Assembly: GCA_947380915.1 (NCBI GenBank) | Contig: CANCSY010000208.1 | Span: 1 to 5,825 of the forward strand | From: Beijerinckiaceae bacterium | Lineage (GTDB): Bacteria > Pseudomonadota > Alphaproteobacteria > Rhizobiales > Beijerinckiaceae | Reading direction: 5' to 3' | Length of the DNA stretch: 5,825 bases | Shown: positions 1-5,825 of the stretch, piece by piece | Layout of the letters: every line of letters begins with the position of its first letter | Position numbering within the stretch: the first letter of the stretch is position 1 | Notes under the pieces: model-generated | Told to the model about the DNA's origin: nothing | Databases searched by the model: none | Seen by the model: the letters and a program-made list of their open reading frames with translations, nothing else | Translations under genes and position numbers: made by a program

Positions 1-400
1 CCGCAACCGTTCGGCCTCCTGCCGTATTCCGTGGACGAACAACCCCAAGGCCAAGCGCGTCGAGGTTCGCTTCCCCGACCCGACCGCCAACCCCTATCTC
101 GCCTTCGCCGCCATGCTGATGGCGGGCCTGGACGGCATCCAGAACAAGATCGATCCGGGCGCGGCCATGGACAAGGATCTCTATGATCTCCCCCCCAAGG
201 AGCTCAAGAAGATCCCGACCGTTTGCGGCTCCCTGCGCGAGGCCCTCTCGAACCTCGACAAGGATCGCTCGTTCCTGAAGGCCGGCGGCGTGTTCAACGA
301 CGACTTCATCGACAGCTACATCGAGCTGAAGATGCAGGATGTCATGCGTTTCGAAATGACGCCCCATCCCATCGAGTTCGACATGTACTATTCCTGCTGA
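1..400 (+). CDS. glnA: Glutamine synthetase type I, C-terminal part (5' end outside window)
   Basis: This is the last 132 residues of glutamine synthetase, the cytoplasmic dodecameric enzyme that makes glutamine from glutamate, ammonia and ATP. The frame is open from base 2 to the TGA at 398-400, so the true start lies upstream of the window. Visible GS-I hallmarks are the NRSASCRIP stretch at the left edge, the [19 protein letters not shown] block (codons from about base 59), and KDLYDLPP. The Tyr codon at 182-184 in KDLYDLPP corresponds to the tyrosine adenylylated by GlnE, so the enzyme is probably regulated post-translationally by the GlnB/GlnE cascade. The C-terminus [17 protein letters not shown] is typical of alphaproteobacterial GlnA, where the final residue is often Val; here it is Cys. 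A strong terminator follows, so this gene probably ends its own transcript. Identification is very secure; only the N-terminal two thirds is missing. Confidence 0.97.
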   Translation, partial: RNRSASCRIPWTNNPKAKRVEVRFPDPTANPYLAFAAMLMAGLDGIQNKIDPGAAMDKDLYDLPPKELKKIPTVCGSLREALSNLDKDRSFLKAGGVFNDDFIDSYIELKMQDVMRFEMTPHPIEFDMYYSC

Positions 401-450
401 GCAGGCTGGCGGGCGGCTTCAACCCCTCATCCAGATTGGACAAAATTCAG

Positions 451-478
451 ATCCGGGCGCGCAAGCGTCCGGATTTTT
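451..478 (+). terminator. Rho-independent terminator of glnA
   Basis: A 10-bp stem pairs 451-460 (ATCCGGGCGC) with 465-474 (GCGTCCGGAT), with one G-U pair (457/468). The loop GCAA at 461-464 is a GNRA tetraloop closed by C-G. A run of five T (474-478) follows directly. It lies 50 bases after the glnA stop, in the expected orientation. Stem, stable tetraloop and T-run together make this a convincing intrinsic terminator that separates glnA from the transporter operon. Confidence 0.9.
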
Positions 479-558
479 CCTTGCGTGATGGATCCGCGTT
501 CCGAGCCAGCCTTTTGATCGCTCGCTATTTTTTCGGACGATTGCTCCGATATCCCCCG

Positions 559-613
559 CTATCTGGCGCCTGACGCGAATATAGGCGATGGCGCCTATCA
601 TCGGCGCTTGACG
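559..613 (+). promoter_or_regulatory. Repeat cluster, candidate operator/promoter of the transporter operon
   Basis: Three elements are nested here. (a) A perfect inverted repeat ATAGGCG (581-587) / CGCCTAT (592-598) with a 4-base spacer. (b) A second, overlapping dyad CGATG (586-590) / CATCG (599-603). (c) An imperfect direct repeat flanking the dyads: CTATCTGGCGCCTGACG (559-575) and CTATCATCGGCGCTTGACG (595-613). TTGACG at 608-613 fits an alphaproteobacterial -35 element, but no good -10 is seen 16-18 bases further on (TGACCT at 631-636 is poor). The position, after the glnA terminator and before the first transporter gene, suits a binding site for a transcription factor. The identity of the factor and the exact promoter are not determinable from the sequence. 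Confidence 0.4.
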
Positions 614-670
614 GAGCGGGGTCCAAGGCGTGACCTTGGGCTTGTGGGTTCGCCGGGGGCGTCAGGTTTC

Positions 671-2218
671 ATGGTCAAGCAGCAGGAGATGCAGGCGGCG
701 CCGCTGCTGTCGCTGCGCGGGATCGTGAAACGATTCGGCTCTTTCACCGCCAATGACCAGATCAGCCTCGATATTCACGAAGGCGAGGCCCATGCGCTGA
801 TCGGCGAGAATGGCGCGGGCAAGTCGACCCTGGTGAAGATCATCTATGGATTGCTTGAGCCCACCGAGGGCGAGATCGCCTTTCGCGGGCGCGTCATGCG
901 TCTCGATAGCCCCCAGGAAGCCCGCGCACAGGGCGTGGGCATGGTGTTCCAGCATTTCTCCCTCTTCGACAATCTGACCGTGGCGGAGAATATCGCCCTT
1001 GTCCTGCCCGGCGACATATCGCGCGCGGCCCTGCGCGGGCGCATTCTCGATGTGGCCGAGCGCTACCGCATGCCGCTGGATCCAGACCGGCAGGTCTGGT
1101 CCCTGTCGGCGGGCGAGCGCCAGCGCATCGAGATCGCCCGCTGCCTGCTGCAAGATCCCGCTCTGATCATCCTTGACGAGCCCACATCCGTGCTCACCCC
1201 GCAGGAGGCGGACGGGCTTTTCGAAACCCTCGACCGGCTGAAATCCGAAGGTCGGTCCTTGCTCTACATTTCGCACAAGCTCGACGAGGTGCGCCGTCTT
1301 TGCGAGACCGCGACCATCCTGCGTCTGGGCCGCAAGGTCGGAAGTTGCGATCCCCGGCAGGAGACCTCGCGCTCCCTGGCCGCCCTCATGGTGGGCGCGG
1401 CCATCGCCGACATTCAGGCGCCGACCACGCGCGCTGCGGGCGCCGAACGCCTGACAATCAAGGATCTCACCCTGCCCTGCGCGCAGATTCATGGGGTGGA
1501 TCTCGACAAGGTGTCGCTGAACCTGCGCGGCGGCGAGATTTTCGGCATTGCGGGTGTTGCGGGCAATGGCCAGGCGGAATTCTTCGAGGCGGTTTCGGGC
1601 GAGCGCCTCTGCGACGACGATGGCGCCATTCTGCTTGATGGCGTCCCGGTCGGCGCCATCGACATCACCGCCAGGCGCCTGCGCGGCGCGGCCTTTGTGC
1701 CGGAGGAGCGTAATGGCCATGCGGCCGCGGGGGAGTTTTCCCTGACCGAAAACCTGGTCCTGTCTCGCCACGCCAGCACCGGCCTGACGGCGCGCGGTCT
1801 GATCCGGTTCGACAAGGCGCTGGCGATGACGCAGGCCGTTATCAAGGCCTTTGACGTGCGCAAGGCAGGGCCTGACCCGGCTGCGCGCACCCTGTCGGGC
1901 GGCAATCTGCAAAAATTCGTGGTGGGCCGTGAGATCCTCGGCGAACCCCGGGTCCTGATCATCAACCAGCCGACCTGGGGGGTCGATGCGGCCGCCGCCG
2001 CCACCATCCGTCAGGCGCTGGTTGATCTGGCGGCGCGGGGCGCGGCCGTCTTGCTGATCAGCCAGGATCTCGATGAACTCTTCGAAATCTGCGACCGCAT
2101 CGCGGTCATGCACGAGGGTCGCCTGTCGCACGCCCATGATGCGCACAGCGTCACCCGCGAGGACATCGGCCTGCTGATGACGGGCCTCGGGATCGCGGAG
2201 AGCGCCCATGCGCATTGA
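671..2218 (+). CDS. ABC transporter ATP-binding protein, double NBD, purine nucleoside/BMP family
   Basis: This is the cytoplasmic ATPase of a BMP-type purine uptake system (YufO/NupB-like), with two nucleotide-binding domains fused in 515 residues, the usual length. Domain 1 has an intact Walker A (GENGAGKST, 45-53), Q-loop Q94, signature LSAGE (145-149), Walker B LIILDEP (165-171, catalytic Glu170) and H-loop His202. Domain 2 has a degenerate Walker A (GVAGNGQAE, 295-303, no GKS/T), signature LSGGN (408-412) and a Walker B region INQPTWGVD (431-439) with Gln433 where the catalytic Glu would sit. Asymmetric sites with a weak second Walker A are normal in RbsA/MglA/YufO-type ATPases. The start is taken at ATG 671. 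An in-frame TTG at 608 would add 21 unconserved-looking residues and overlaps the regulatory repeats. ATG 689 has AGGAG immediately next to it with no spacer. A G-rich stretch at 655-659 is a weak ribosome site for 671. The end overlaps the first permease by 11 bases. Confidence 0.95.
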   Translation: MVKQQEMQAAPLLSLRGIVKRFGSFTANDQISLDIHEGEAHALIGENGAGKSTLVKIIYGLLEPTEGEIAFRGRVMRLDSPQEARAQGVGMVFQHFSLFDNLTVAENIALVLPGDISRAALRGRILDVAERYRMPLDPDRQVWSLSAGERQRIEIARCLLQDPALIILDEPTSVLTPQEADGLFETLDRLKSEGRSLLYISHKLDEVRRLCETATILRLGRKVGSCDPRQETSRSLAALMVGAAIADIQAPTTRAAGAERLTIKDLTLPCAQIHGVDLDKVSLNLRGGEIFGIAGVAGNGQAEFFEAVSGERLCDDDGAILLDGVPVGAIDITARRLRGAAFVPEERNGHAAAGEFSLTENLVLSRHASTGLTARGLIRFDKALAMTQAVIKAFDVRKAGPDPAARTLSGGNLQKFVVGREILGEPRVLIINQPTWGVDAAAAATIRQALVDLAARGAAVLLISQDLDELFEICDRIAVMHEGRLSHAHDAHSVTREDIGLLMTGLGIAESAHAH

Positions 2219-3296
2219 TCTCGAGCCCCGTCCCGAACGCACCCTCGCCCTCGACATCGGCGCCCCCGTCATCGCGCTGGCGGTGGCGATCATCTTCGGC
2301 GGCTTCGTGATCTGGATGCTGGGCAAATCCCCCGCCCTCGCCTTCGAGGTCTATTTCATCACGCCGCTGACCGAGGGCTGGTCCCTGCAGGAACTGGTGG
2401 TGAAGGCCTGTCCGCTGGTGCTGATCGCGGTGGGCCTGAGCTTCTGCTATCGCGCCAATCTGTGGAACATCGGCGCGGAGGGGCAATTCATCATGGGCGG
2501 GCTGCTGGGCGGCTGGCTGGCCATCGTCACCCATGACGAGGCCTACCAGGACCTCATCGGCGGCTGGTGGATCCTGCCAAGCATGCTGGTCCTTGGCGCG
2601 ATTGGCGGGGCGCTCTATGGGCTGATCCCCGCGCTGCTGCGGGTCTGGCTCGGAGCGTCGGAAATCCTTACCAGCTTGATGCTGGTCTATGTGGCGGAAC
2701 TGGGTCTCGACTGGCTGGTGCGCGGCCCCCTGAAAGATCCCAACGGCTTCAACTTCCCCCAGAGCGTGGTCTTCGACGACATCGCCCGCCTGCCCTTTCT
2801 CGCCGAGGGGGAGCGTCTGCATGCGGGCGTGTTGCTGGCGCTGATCGTGGCGCTGATCGGCGCCTTCGTCTTCGCCCGCTCCATCTTCGGCTTCGAGGTG
2901 CGGCTGATCGGCGAGGCGCCCCGCGCCGCCCGTTTCGCGGGCTTTGACGACCGCAGGCTGACCCTCGCCGTCTTCGCCATTTCCGGCGCCCTGGCGGGGC
3001 TGGCGGGCATTTGCGAGGTGGCCGGCCAGATCGGGCAACTCACCCCGAAGATTTCGCCGGGCTATGGCTTCACCGCCATCATCGTCGCCTTCCTCGGGCG
3101 CCTGTCGCCCATGGGGATTCTGGTGGCGGCGCTGGTGCTGGCGCTGACCTATATCGGGGGCGAGGCGGCGCAGGTGGAGCTATCCCTGCCCAATGACATG
3201 ACCCGCGCCTTCCAGGGCATTCTGCTCATGTGCGTGCTGGTGGCGGATACCGCGACGCGCTACCGCATCCGCCTGCGTTTCGGAGCGCTTGCATGA
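2208..3296 (+). CDS. ABC transporter permease 1, LIV/BPD_transp_2 type, purine uptake
   Basis: This is an inner-membrane permease of 362 residues, the larger of the two subunits that form the channel, comparable to YufP/NupC. A short cytoplasmic N-terminus (about 1-16) is followed by a hydrophobic segment at 17-38. Further membrane segments lie roughly at 64-80, 94-108, 121-145, 152-170, 206-224, 250-273, 286-298, 302-317 and 334-347. The motif NLWNIGAEGQFIMGG (84-98) is characteristic of this permease family. GEAPRAARFAGF (235-246) is the cytoplasmic loop expected to contact the ATPase. The ATG lies inside the end of the ATPase gene (11-base overlap), with GGAG at 2197-2200 seven bases before it, so the two genes are probably translationally coupled. 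The stop overlaps the next permease start in ATGA. No truncation or frameshift is seen. Family assignment is firm; the substrate is inferred from context. Confidence 0.95.
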   Translation: MRIDLEPRPERTLALDIGAPVIALAVAIIFGGFVIWMLGKSPALAFEVYFITPLTEGWSLQELVVKACPLVLIAVGLSFCYRANLWNIGAEGQFIMGGLLGGWLAIVTHDEAYQDLIGGWWILPSMLVLGAIGGALYGLIPALLRVWLGASEILTSLMLVYVAELGLDWLVRGPLKDPNGFNFPQSVVFDDIARLPFLAEGERLHAGVLLALIVALIGAFVFARSIFGFEVRLIGEAPRAARFAGFDDRRLTLAVFAISGALAGLAGICEVAGQIGQLTPKISPGYGFTAIIVAFLGRLSPMGILVAALVLALTYIGGEAAQVELSLPNDMTRAFQGILLMCVLVADTATRYRIRLRFGALA

Positions 3297-4216
3297 CCTC
3301 GCAGATGTTCCAACTCATCCTGATGACCGTGGTGACGGCGGCGACGCCGTTGATACTGGCGGCCATCGGCGAACTCGTGACCGAGCGCGCGGGCGTGTTG
3401 AACCTTGGCGTCGAGGGCATGATGATCATGGGCGCAGCCATGGGCTTTGCGGGCGCCTATGCGAGCGGCTCGACCATGATCGGCGCCCTTTGCGGCATCG
3501 TGGCGGGCGCCCTCATGGCGGCGCTGTTTGGGCTGCTCACCATCGGCTTCGCCATCAATCAGGTGGCCTCGGGTCTGGCCCTGACCATATTCGGCATCGG
3601 CCTGTCGGGCCTGCTGGGCGCGGGTTTTGTCGGCCTCAAGCGCGATCCGCCCGCGCATCTGCATGTCCCCGGCCTCTCCGACCTGCCCTATGTGGGCCAG
3701 CTTGTCTTCGGGGAGGACCTCTTCGTCTATGTGGCCTTCGGACTGGTGGCGGGGGTCGCCTGGTTTCTGGCGCGCTCACGCGCCGGCCTCGCCCTGCGCG
3801 CCATCGGGGACAACCATCAATCAGCCCATGCGTTGGGCCTGTCGGTGCGGCGCACACGGTTTCTGGCGACCCTGTTCGGCGGCGGTTGCGCGGGCCTGGC
3901 GGGCGCCTATCTCACCCTTGCCTATACGCCCTTCTGGTCGCCGGGCATGACGGCTGGTCGTGGCTGGATCGCGCTGGCGCTGGTGGTCTTCGCATCGTGG
4001 AAGCCATGGCGCGTGGTTTTGGGCGCCTTGCTCTTCGGGGGCGCAACCGTGCTGCAATTGCATGCACAGGCTGCCTCCCTGGGCCTGCCCGGACAGTTAC
4101 TCTCGGCGGTCCCCTATCTGGCGACCATCGTCGCCCTGCTGTTGTTGAGTTCCGGGGCGCGAAAGAGCGCCGCAGCGCCGGCAGCTCTTGGCCAGGCCTT
4201 CATCGCGCCCCGGTAA
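3293..4216 (+). CDS. ABC transporter permease 2, LIV/BPD_transp_2 type, purine uptake
   Basis: This is the second inner-membrane permease, 307 residues, comparable to YufQ. It shows GELVTERAGVLNLGVEGMMI (26-45), the signature block of this subunit, and ALRAIGDNHQSAHALGLSV (167-185), the cytoplasmic coupling loop. The conserved GRGWIALALVVFASWKPWR (222-240) lies near the C-terminal membrane segments. Hydrophobic segments lie roughly at 6-26, 42-56, 62-86, 91-112, 145-160, 190-212, 224-236, 240-256 and 269-287. The start is ATG 3293, which shares the tetranucleotide ATGA with the upstream stop and has GGAG at 3282-3285 with a seven-base spacer, the same spacing as permease 1. The frame is open further upstream (in-frame ATG at 3230), but that would add 21 residues encoded within permease 1 and is rejected. 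With permease 1 it should form the heterodimeric channel. Confidence 0.94.
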   Translation: MTSQMFQLILMTVVTAATPLILAAIGELVTERAGVLNLGVEGMMIMGAAMGFAGAYASGSTMIGALCGIVAGALMAALFGLLTIGFAINQVASGLALTIFGIGLSGLLGAGFVGLKRDPPAHLHVPGLSDLPYVGQLVFGEDLFVYVAFGLVAGVAWFLARSRAGLALRAIGDNHQSAHALGLSVRRTRFLATLFGGGCAGLAGAYLTLAYTPFWSPGMTAGRGWIALALVVFASWKPWRVVLGALLFGGATVLQLHAQAASLGLPGQLLSAVPYLATIVALLLLSSGARKSAAAPAALGQAFIAPR

Positions 4217-4222
4217 GTAAAT

Positions 4223-4239
4223 TGCATGAGCCTCGTGCA
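4223..4239 (+). promoter_or_regulatory. Imperfect palindrome/hairpin upstream of the binding-protein gene
   Basis: TGCATGAGCCTCGTGCA is a 17-base dyad centred on C4231 with 7 of 8 positions complementary; the eighth (4227/4235) is a T-G wobble. As RNA it can form a 7-bp stem with the loop GCC. It begins 7 bases after the stop of permease 2 and has no T-run, so it is not an intrinsic terminator. It could be an operator for a separate promoter, or a small stem that protects the downstream binding-protein message. A second weak dyad GTGAA (4246-4250) / TTCAC (4259-4263) lies just after it. Confidence 0.35.
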
Positions 4240-4280
4240 TGTGATGTGAAAAGTAGCGTTCACGTTTGTAGGATCTGTCC

Positions 4281-4288
4281 AGAAGGGA
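4281..4288 (+). promoter_or_regulatory. Strong ribosome binding site of the binding-protein gene
   Basis: AGAAGGGA, followed by an A-rich spacer of seven bases before ATG 4296, is the best Shine-Dalgarno site in the window. The A-rich, unstructured spacer contrasts with the GC-rich, overlapping starts of the permeases. This fits the usual need for far more binding protein than membrane subunits. Confidence 0.7.
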
Positions 4289-4295
4289 TTAAAAA

Positions 4296-5369
4296 ATGAA
4301 GAAAACCGTATTCAAACTGGTGCTCGCGTCCGCGGTCGCCATCGCCGCAGGCAGCGCCGCCTTCGCTGCCGAAAAACTCAAGGTCGGCTTCGTTTATGTC
4401 GGCCCGGTTGGCGACTTCGGCTATTCCTATCAGCATGATCAGGGCCGCATCGCCATGCAGAAGGCGCTCGGCGACAAGGTCGAGACCACCTTCCTCGAGA
4501 ACGTGCCCGAGACCGACAGCGATCGCTCCATCGAGCAGCTCGCCCGCTCCGGCCACAAGCTGATCTTCACCACCTCCTTCGGCTATATGGAGCCGACCCT
4601 GCGTGTCGCGAAGAAGTTTCCGGGCGTGAAGTTCGAACACGCCACCGGCTACAAGCGTTCCGAGAACGTCGCCACCTATACGGCGAAGTTCCACGAGGGC
4701 CGCTATGTGATCGGCCAGATCGCCGGCAAGATGACCAAGACCAACACCCTTGGCTATGTCGCCTCCTTCCCGATCCCGGAAGTGGTGGCTGGCATCAACG
4801 CCTTCATTCTGGGCGCGCAGTCGGTGAACCCGGCCGTGAAGGTCAAGATCATCTGGGCCAACACCTGGTTCGATCCGGGCAAGGAAGCTGACGCCGCCAA
4901 GGCCCTGCTGGCCCAGGGCGCCGACATCATCACCCAGCACACCGATTCCGCGGCTCCCCTGCAGGAGACGGAAAAGGCCGGCAAGCTCGGGTTCGGCCAG
5001 GCCTCCGACCAGGCCCGCTTCGCCCCCAAGGCGCAGATGACCTCCATCGTCGATGACTGGTCCAGCTACTATATCGAGCGCACCAAGGCTGTGCTCAACG
5101 GCACATGGAAGTCCAAGGACACCTTTGGCGGCATGGACGTCGACATGGTGCATCTGGCGCCCTACGCCAACATCCCGGACGACGTGAAGAAGATCGCGGA
5201 AGAAACCGCAGCCGCCATCAAGGCCAAGAAGCTGCATCCCTTCAAGTGCCCGGTTCTCGGCCAGGATGGCAAGCCTGTCGAATGCAAGGACGGCAAGGCC
5301 CTCACGGACAAGCAGATCACCAGCATGAACTGGTATGTGAAGGGCATTGACGACACTGTGCCGAAGTAA
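4296..5369 (+). CDS. BMP-family periplasmic substrate-binding protein (purine base/nucleoside)
   Basis: This is the periplasmic receptor of the transporter, 357 residues. The N-terminus has two lysines, a hydrophobic core, and an AFA-A site, so signal peptidase I cleavage after Ala24 is likely. There is no lipobox cysteine, so it should be soluble, unlike the lipoprotein PnrA/TmpC relatives. GFVYVGPVGDFGYSYQHDQGR (31-51) is the typical first strand and ligand-pocket segment of BMP proteins. GQASDQ (235-240) corresponds to the hinge/ligand loop with a conserved Asp. Family members bind purine nucleosides or bases. The C-terminal region carries the only two cysteines (Cys318, Cys330), spaced so that they could form a periplasmic disulfide. 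It sits 79 bases after permease 2 and 38 bases before xdhA, supporting a purine ligand. Whether it binds a free base (hypoxanthine, xanthine, adenine) or a nucleoside cannot be told from the sequence alone. Confidence 0.95.
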   Translation: MKKTVFKLVLASAVAIAAGSAAFAAEKLKVGFVYVGPVGDFGYSYQHDQGRIAMQKALGDKVETTFLENVPETDSDRSIEQLARSGHKLIFTTSFGYMEPTLRVAKKFPGVKFEHATGYKRSENVATYTAKFHEGRYVIGQIAGKMTKTNTLGYVASFPIPEVVAGINAFILGAQSVNPAVKVKIIWANTWFDPGKEADAAKALLAQGADIITQHTDSAAPLQETEKAGKLGFGQASDQARFAPKAQMTSIVDDWSSYYIERTKAVLNGTWKSKDTFGGMDVDMVHLAPYANIPDDVKKIAEETAAAIKAKKLHPFKCPVLGQDGKPVECKDGKALTDKQITSMNWYVKGIDDTVPK

Positions 5370-5390
5370 TCGACCAAAGTAAGCGCAAAC

Positions 5391-5464
5391 CGACCCGCGA
5401 GCCCCCAATGAAACGAGATCATATCAGCTTCATCTTCCGGGGCGCGCGGGTCGATCTCGCGGGT
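5391..5464 (+). promoter_or_regulatory. Alternative complementary segments across the xdhA start (possible RNA switch)
   Basis: The leader segment CGACCCGCGAG (5391-5401) lies in the ribosome-binding position of xdhA. Its first nine bases (5391-5399) are perfectly complementary to CGCGGGTCG (5445-5453), and its last nine (5393-5401) to CTCGCGGGT (5456-5464). The two pairings share bases and are mutually exclusive. Each would loop out about 45-54 bases containing ATG 5408. No clear Shine-Dalgarno sequence is otherwise present. This could limit translation initiation or be a chance result of high GC. Confidence 0.3.
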
Positions 5465-5825
5465 TTCTCTCCCCACGCCACCTTGCTTGACTGGCTGCGG
5501 CTCAACGCCCACGCCATCGGCACGAAAGAGGGTTGCGGGGAGGGAGACTGCGGAGCCTGCACCGTCGTTCTGGCCCGAGCCAGCGACGGCAAGCTCGATC
5601 AACGCCCCGTCAACGCCTGCATCCTGCTCATGGGTCAGGTGGACGGGTCGGAGATCCTGACCATCGAGGATCTGGCGGAGGGCAATGCGCTGCACCCCAT
5701 CCAGCAGGCCATGGTCGACCATCACGGCTCCCACTGCGGTTTCTGCACGCCGGGCATCGTGATGAGCCTTTTCGCCTTGCAGCAAGATGCGCAAGGCCCT
5801 GTCACACGCCCTGAGGTCGAGACCG
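5408..5825 (+). CDS. xdhA: Xanthine dehydrogenase small subunit, N-terminal part (3' end outside window)
   Basis: The first 139 residues are present; the frame is open to the window edge. XdhA carries the two [2Fe-2S] clusters and an FAD domain, and partners XdhB (molybdopterin subunit) in oxidising hypoxanthine and xanthine to urate in the cytoplasm. The first, plant-ferredoxin-type cluster is complete: Cys43, Cys48, Cys51 in EGCGEGDCGACT, plus Cys71. The second cluster's first pair, Cys110 and Cys113 in HCGFCTPG, is visible; the CxC partner pair and the FAD domain lie beyond the window. ATG 5408 is 38 bases after the binding-protein stop with no terminator between, so co-transcription is likely. 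The ribosome site is weak. Other 2Fe-2S subunits of the molybdenum hydroxylase family (for example CoxS or aldehyde oxidase small subunits) share these motifs, but the N-terminal sequence and the purine-transporter context favour XdhA. Confidence 0.9.
   Translation, partial: MKRDHISFIFRGARVDLAGFSPHATLLDWLRLNAHAIGTKEGCGEGDCGACTVVLARASDGKLDQRPVNACILLMGQVDGSEILTIEDLAEGNALHPIQQAMVDHHGSHCGFCTPGIVMSLFALQQDAQGPVTRPEVET

Noticed and set aside
514..542. TTGATC (514-519) with GACGAT (537-542) as a promoter
   Set aside because: The spacing is 17 bases but the -10 matches the consensus at only three positions, and it would leave a leader of over 100 bases; not better than chance.
533..549. TCGGA / TCCGA inverted repeat with a 7-base spacer
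   Set aside because: Arms of only five bases that do not extend, in GC-rich non-coding sequence; too weak to list as a site.
223..573. A 116-residue + strand frame over the glnA end and the following gap
   Set aside because: It overlaps the glnA C-terminus out of frame and runs through the terminator; the product is Arg-rich and unrecognisable.
608..670. A 21-codon N-terminal extension of the ATPase from TTG 608
   Set aside because: The extra residues do not resemble the start of this family, there is no ribosome site before 608, and the TTG is better explained as part of a repeated TGACG element or -35.
662..2326. A 554-residue open frame on the minus strand opposite the ATPase gene
   Set aside because: Its translation has no recognisable domain, is rich in Arg, Gln, Ala and Gly, and mirrors the codon pattern of the convincing + strand ATPase with all ABC motifs.
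2151..3038. A 295-residue open frame on the minus strand opposite permease 1
   Set aside because: The product would be highly charged and His/Gln-rich with no domain; it is the complement of hydrophobic permease codons.
3289..4299. A 336-residue + strand frame overlapping permease 2
   Set aside because: It is Arg/Gly/His-rich, lacks membrane segments or motifs, and lies out of frame with the clear permease.
4260..5408. A 382-residue open frame on the minus strand opposite the binding-protein gene
   Set aside because: The + strand gene has a signal peptide, a strong ribosome site and BMP motifs; the minus frame is a GC-rich shadow without recognisable features.
1..5825. CRISPR arrays, tRNA genes, insertion sequences, attachment sites or other mobile-element traces
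   Set aside because: I saw no repeat-spacer pattern, cloverleaf-like segment, transposase coding or long terminal repeats; the window is nearly filled by housekeeping-type genes.

Overview
The window looks like chromosomal DNA from a GC-rich alphaproteobacterium, probably of the Hyphomicrobiales (Rhizobiales) type. This is inferred from the high GC content, the style of the glutamine synthetase C-terminus, and the pairing of a BMP-family ABC transporter with a xanthine dehydrogenase gene. Every supported gene lies on the + strand.

Layout. (1) Bases 1-400 hold the C-terminal 132 residues of a type I glutamine synthetase (glnA), including the adenylylation tyrosine. A strong intrinsic terminator (451-478) follows. 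(2) Bases 479-670 are non-coding. They carry a cluster of short repeats (559-613), with a perfect 7-bp inverted repeat at its centre, just upstream of the next operon. (3) Bases 671-4216 encode three tightly overlapping genes: a double-domain ATPase and two LIV-type permeases, with overlaps of 11 and 4 bases. (4) After a 79-base gap with a small hairpin and a good ribosome binding site comes the periplasmic BMP-family binding protein (4296-5369). (5) After 38 bases the small subunit of xanthine dehydrogenase (xdhA) begins at 5408 and runs off the window.

Functional reading. The ATPase, two permeases and binding protein form a complete uptake system of the purine nucleoside/BMP type (related in architecture to B. 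subtilis YufN-O-P-Q and L. lactis BmpA-NupABC). The following gene encodes the iron-sulfur/FAD subunit of the enzyme that oxidises hypoxanthine and xanthine to urate. The parsimonious model is import of purine bases or nucleosides coupled to oxidative breakdown as a nitrogen source. The nearby glnA may be only a neighbour, since a terminator separates it.

No wholly new system is evident. The less ordinary observations are regulatory: the repeat cluster ahead of the transporter operon, the hairpin ahead of the binding-protein gene, and a leader segment of xdhA that is perfectly complementary (9 bp) to two alternative sites just inside the coding region. The large minus-strand open frames are shadows of GC-rich codon usage.
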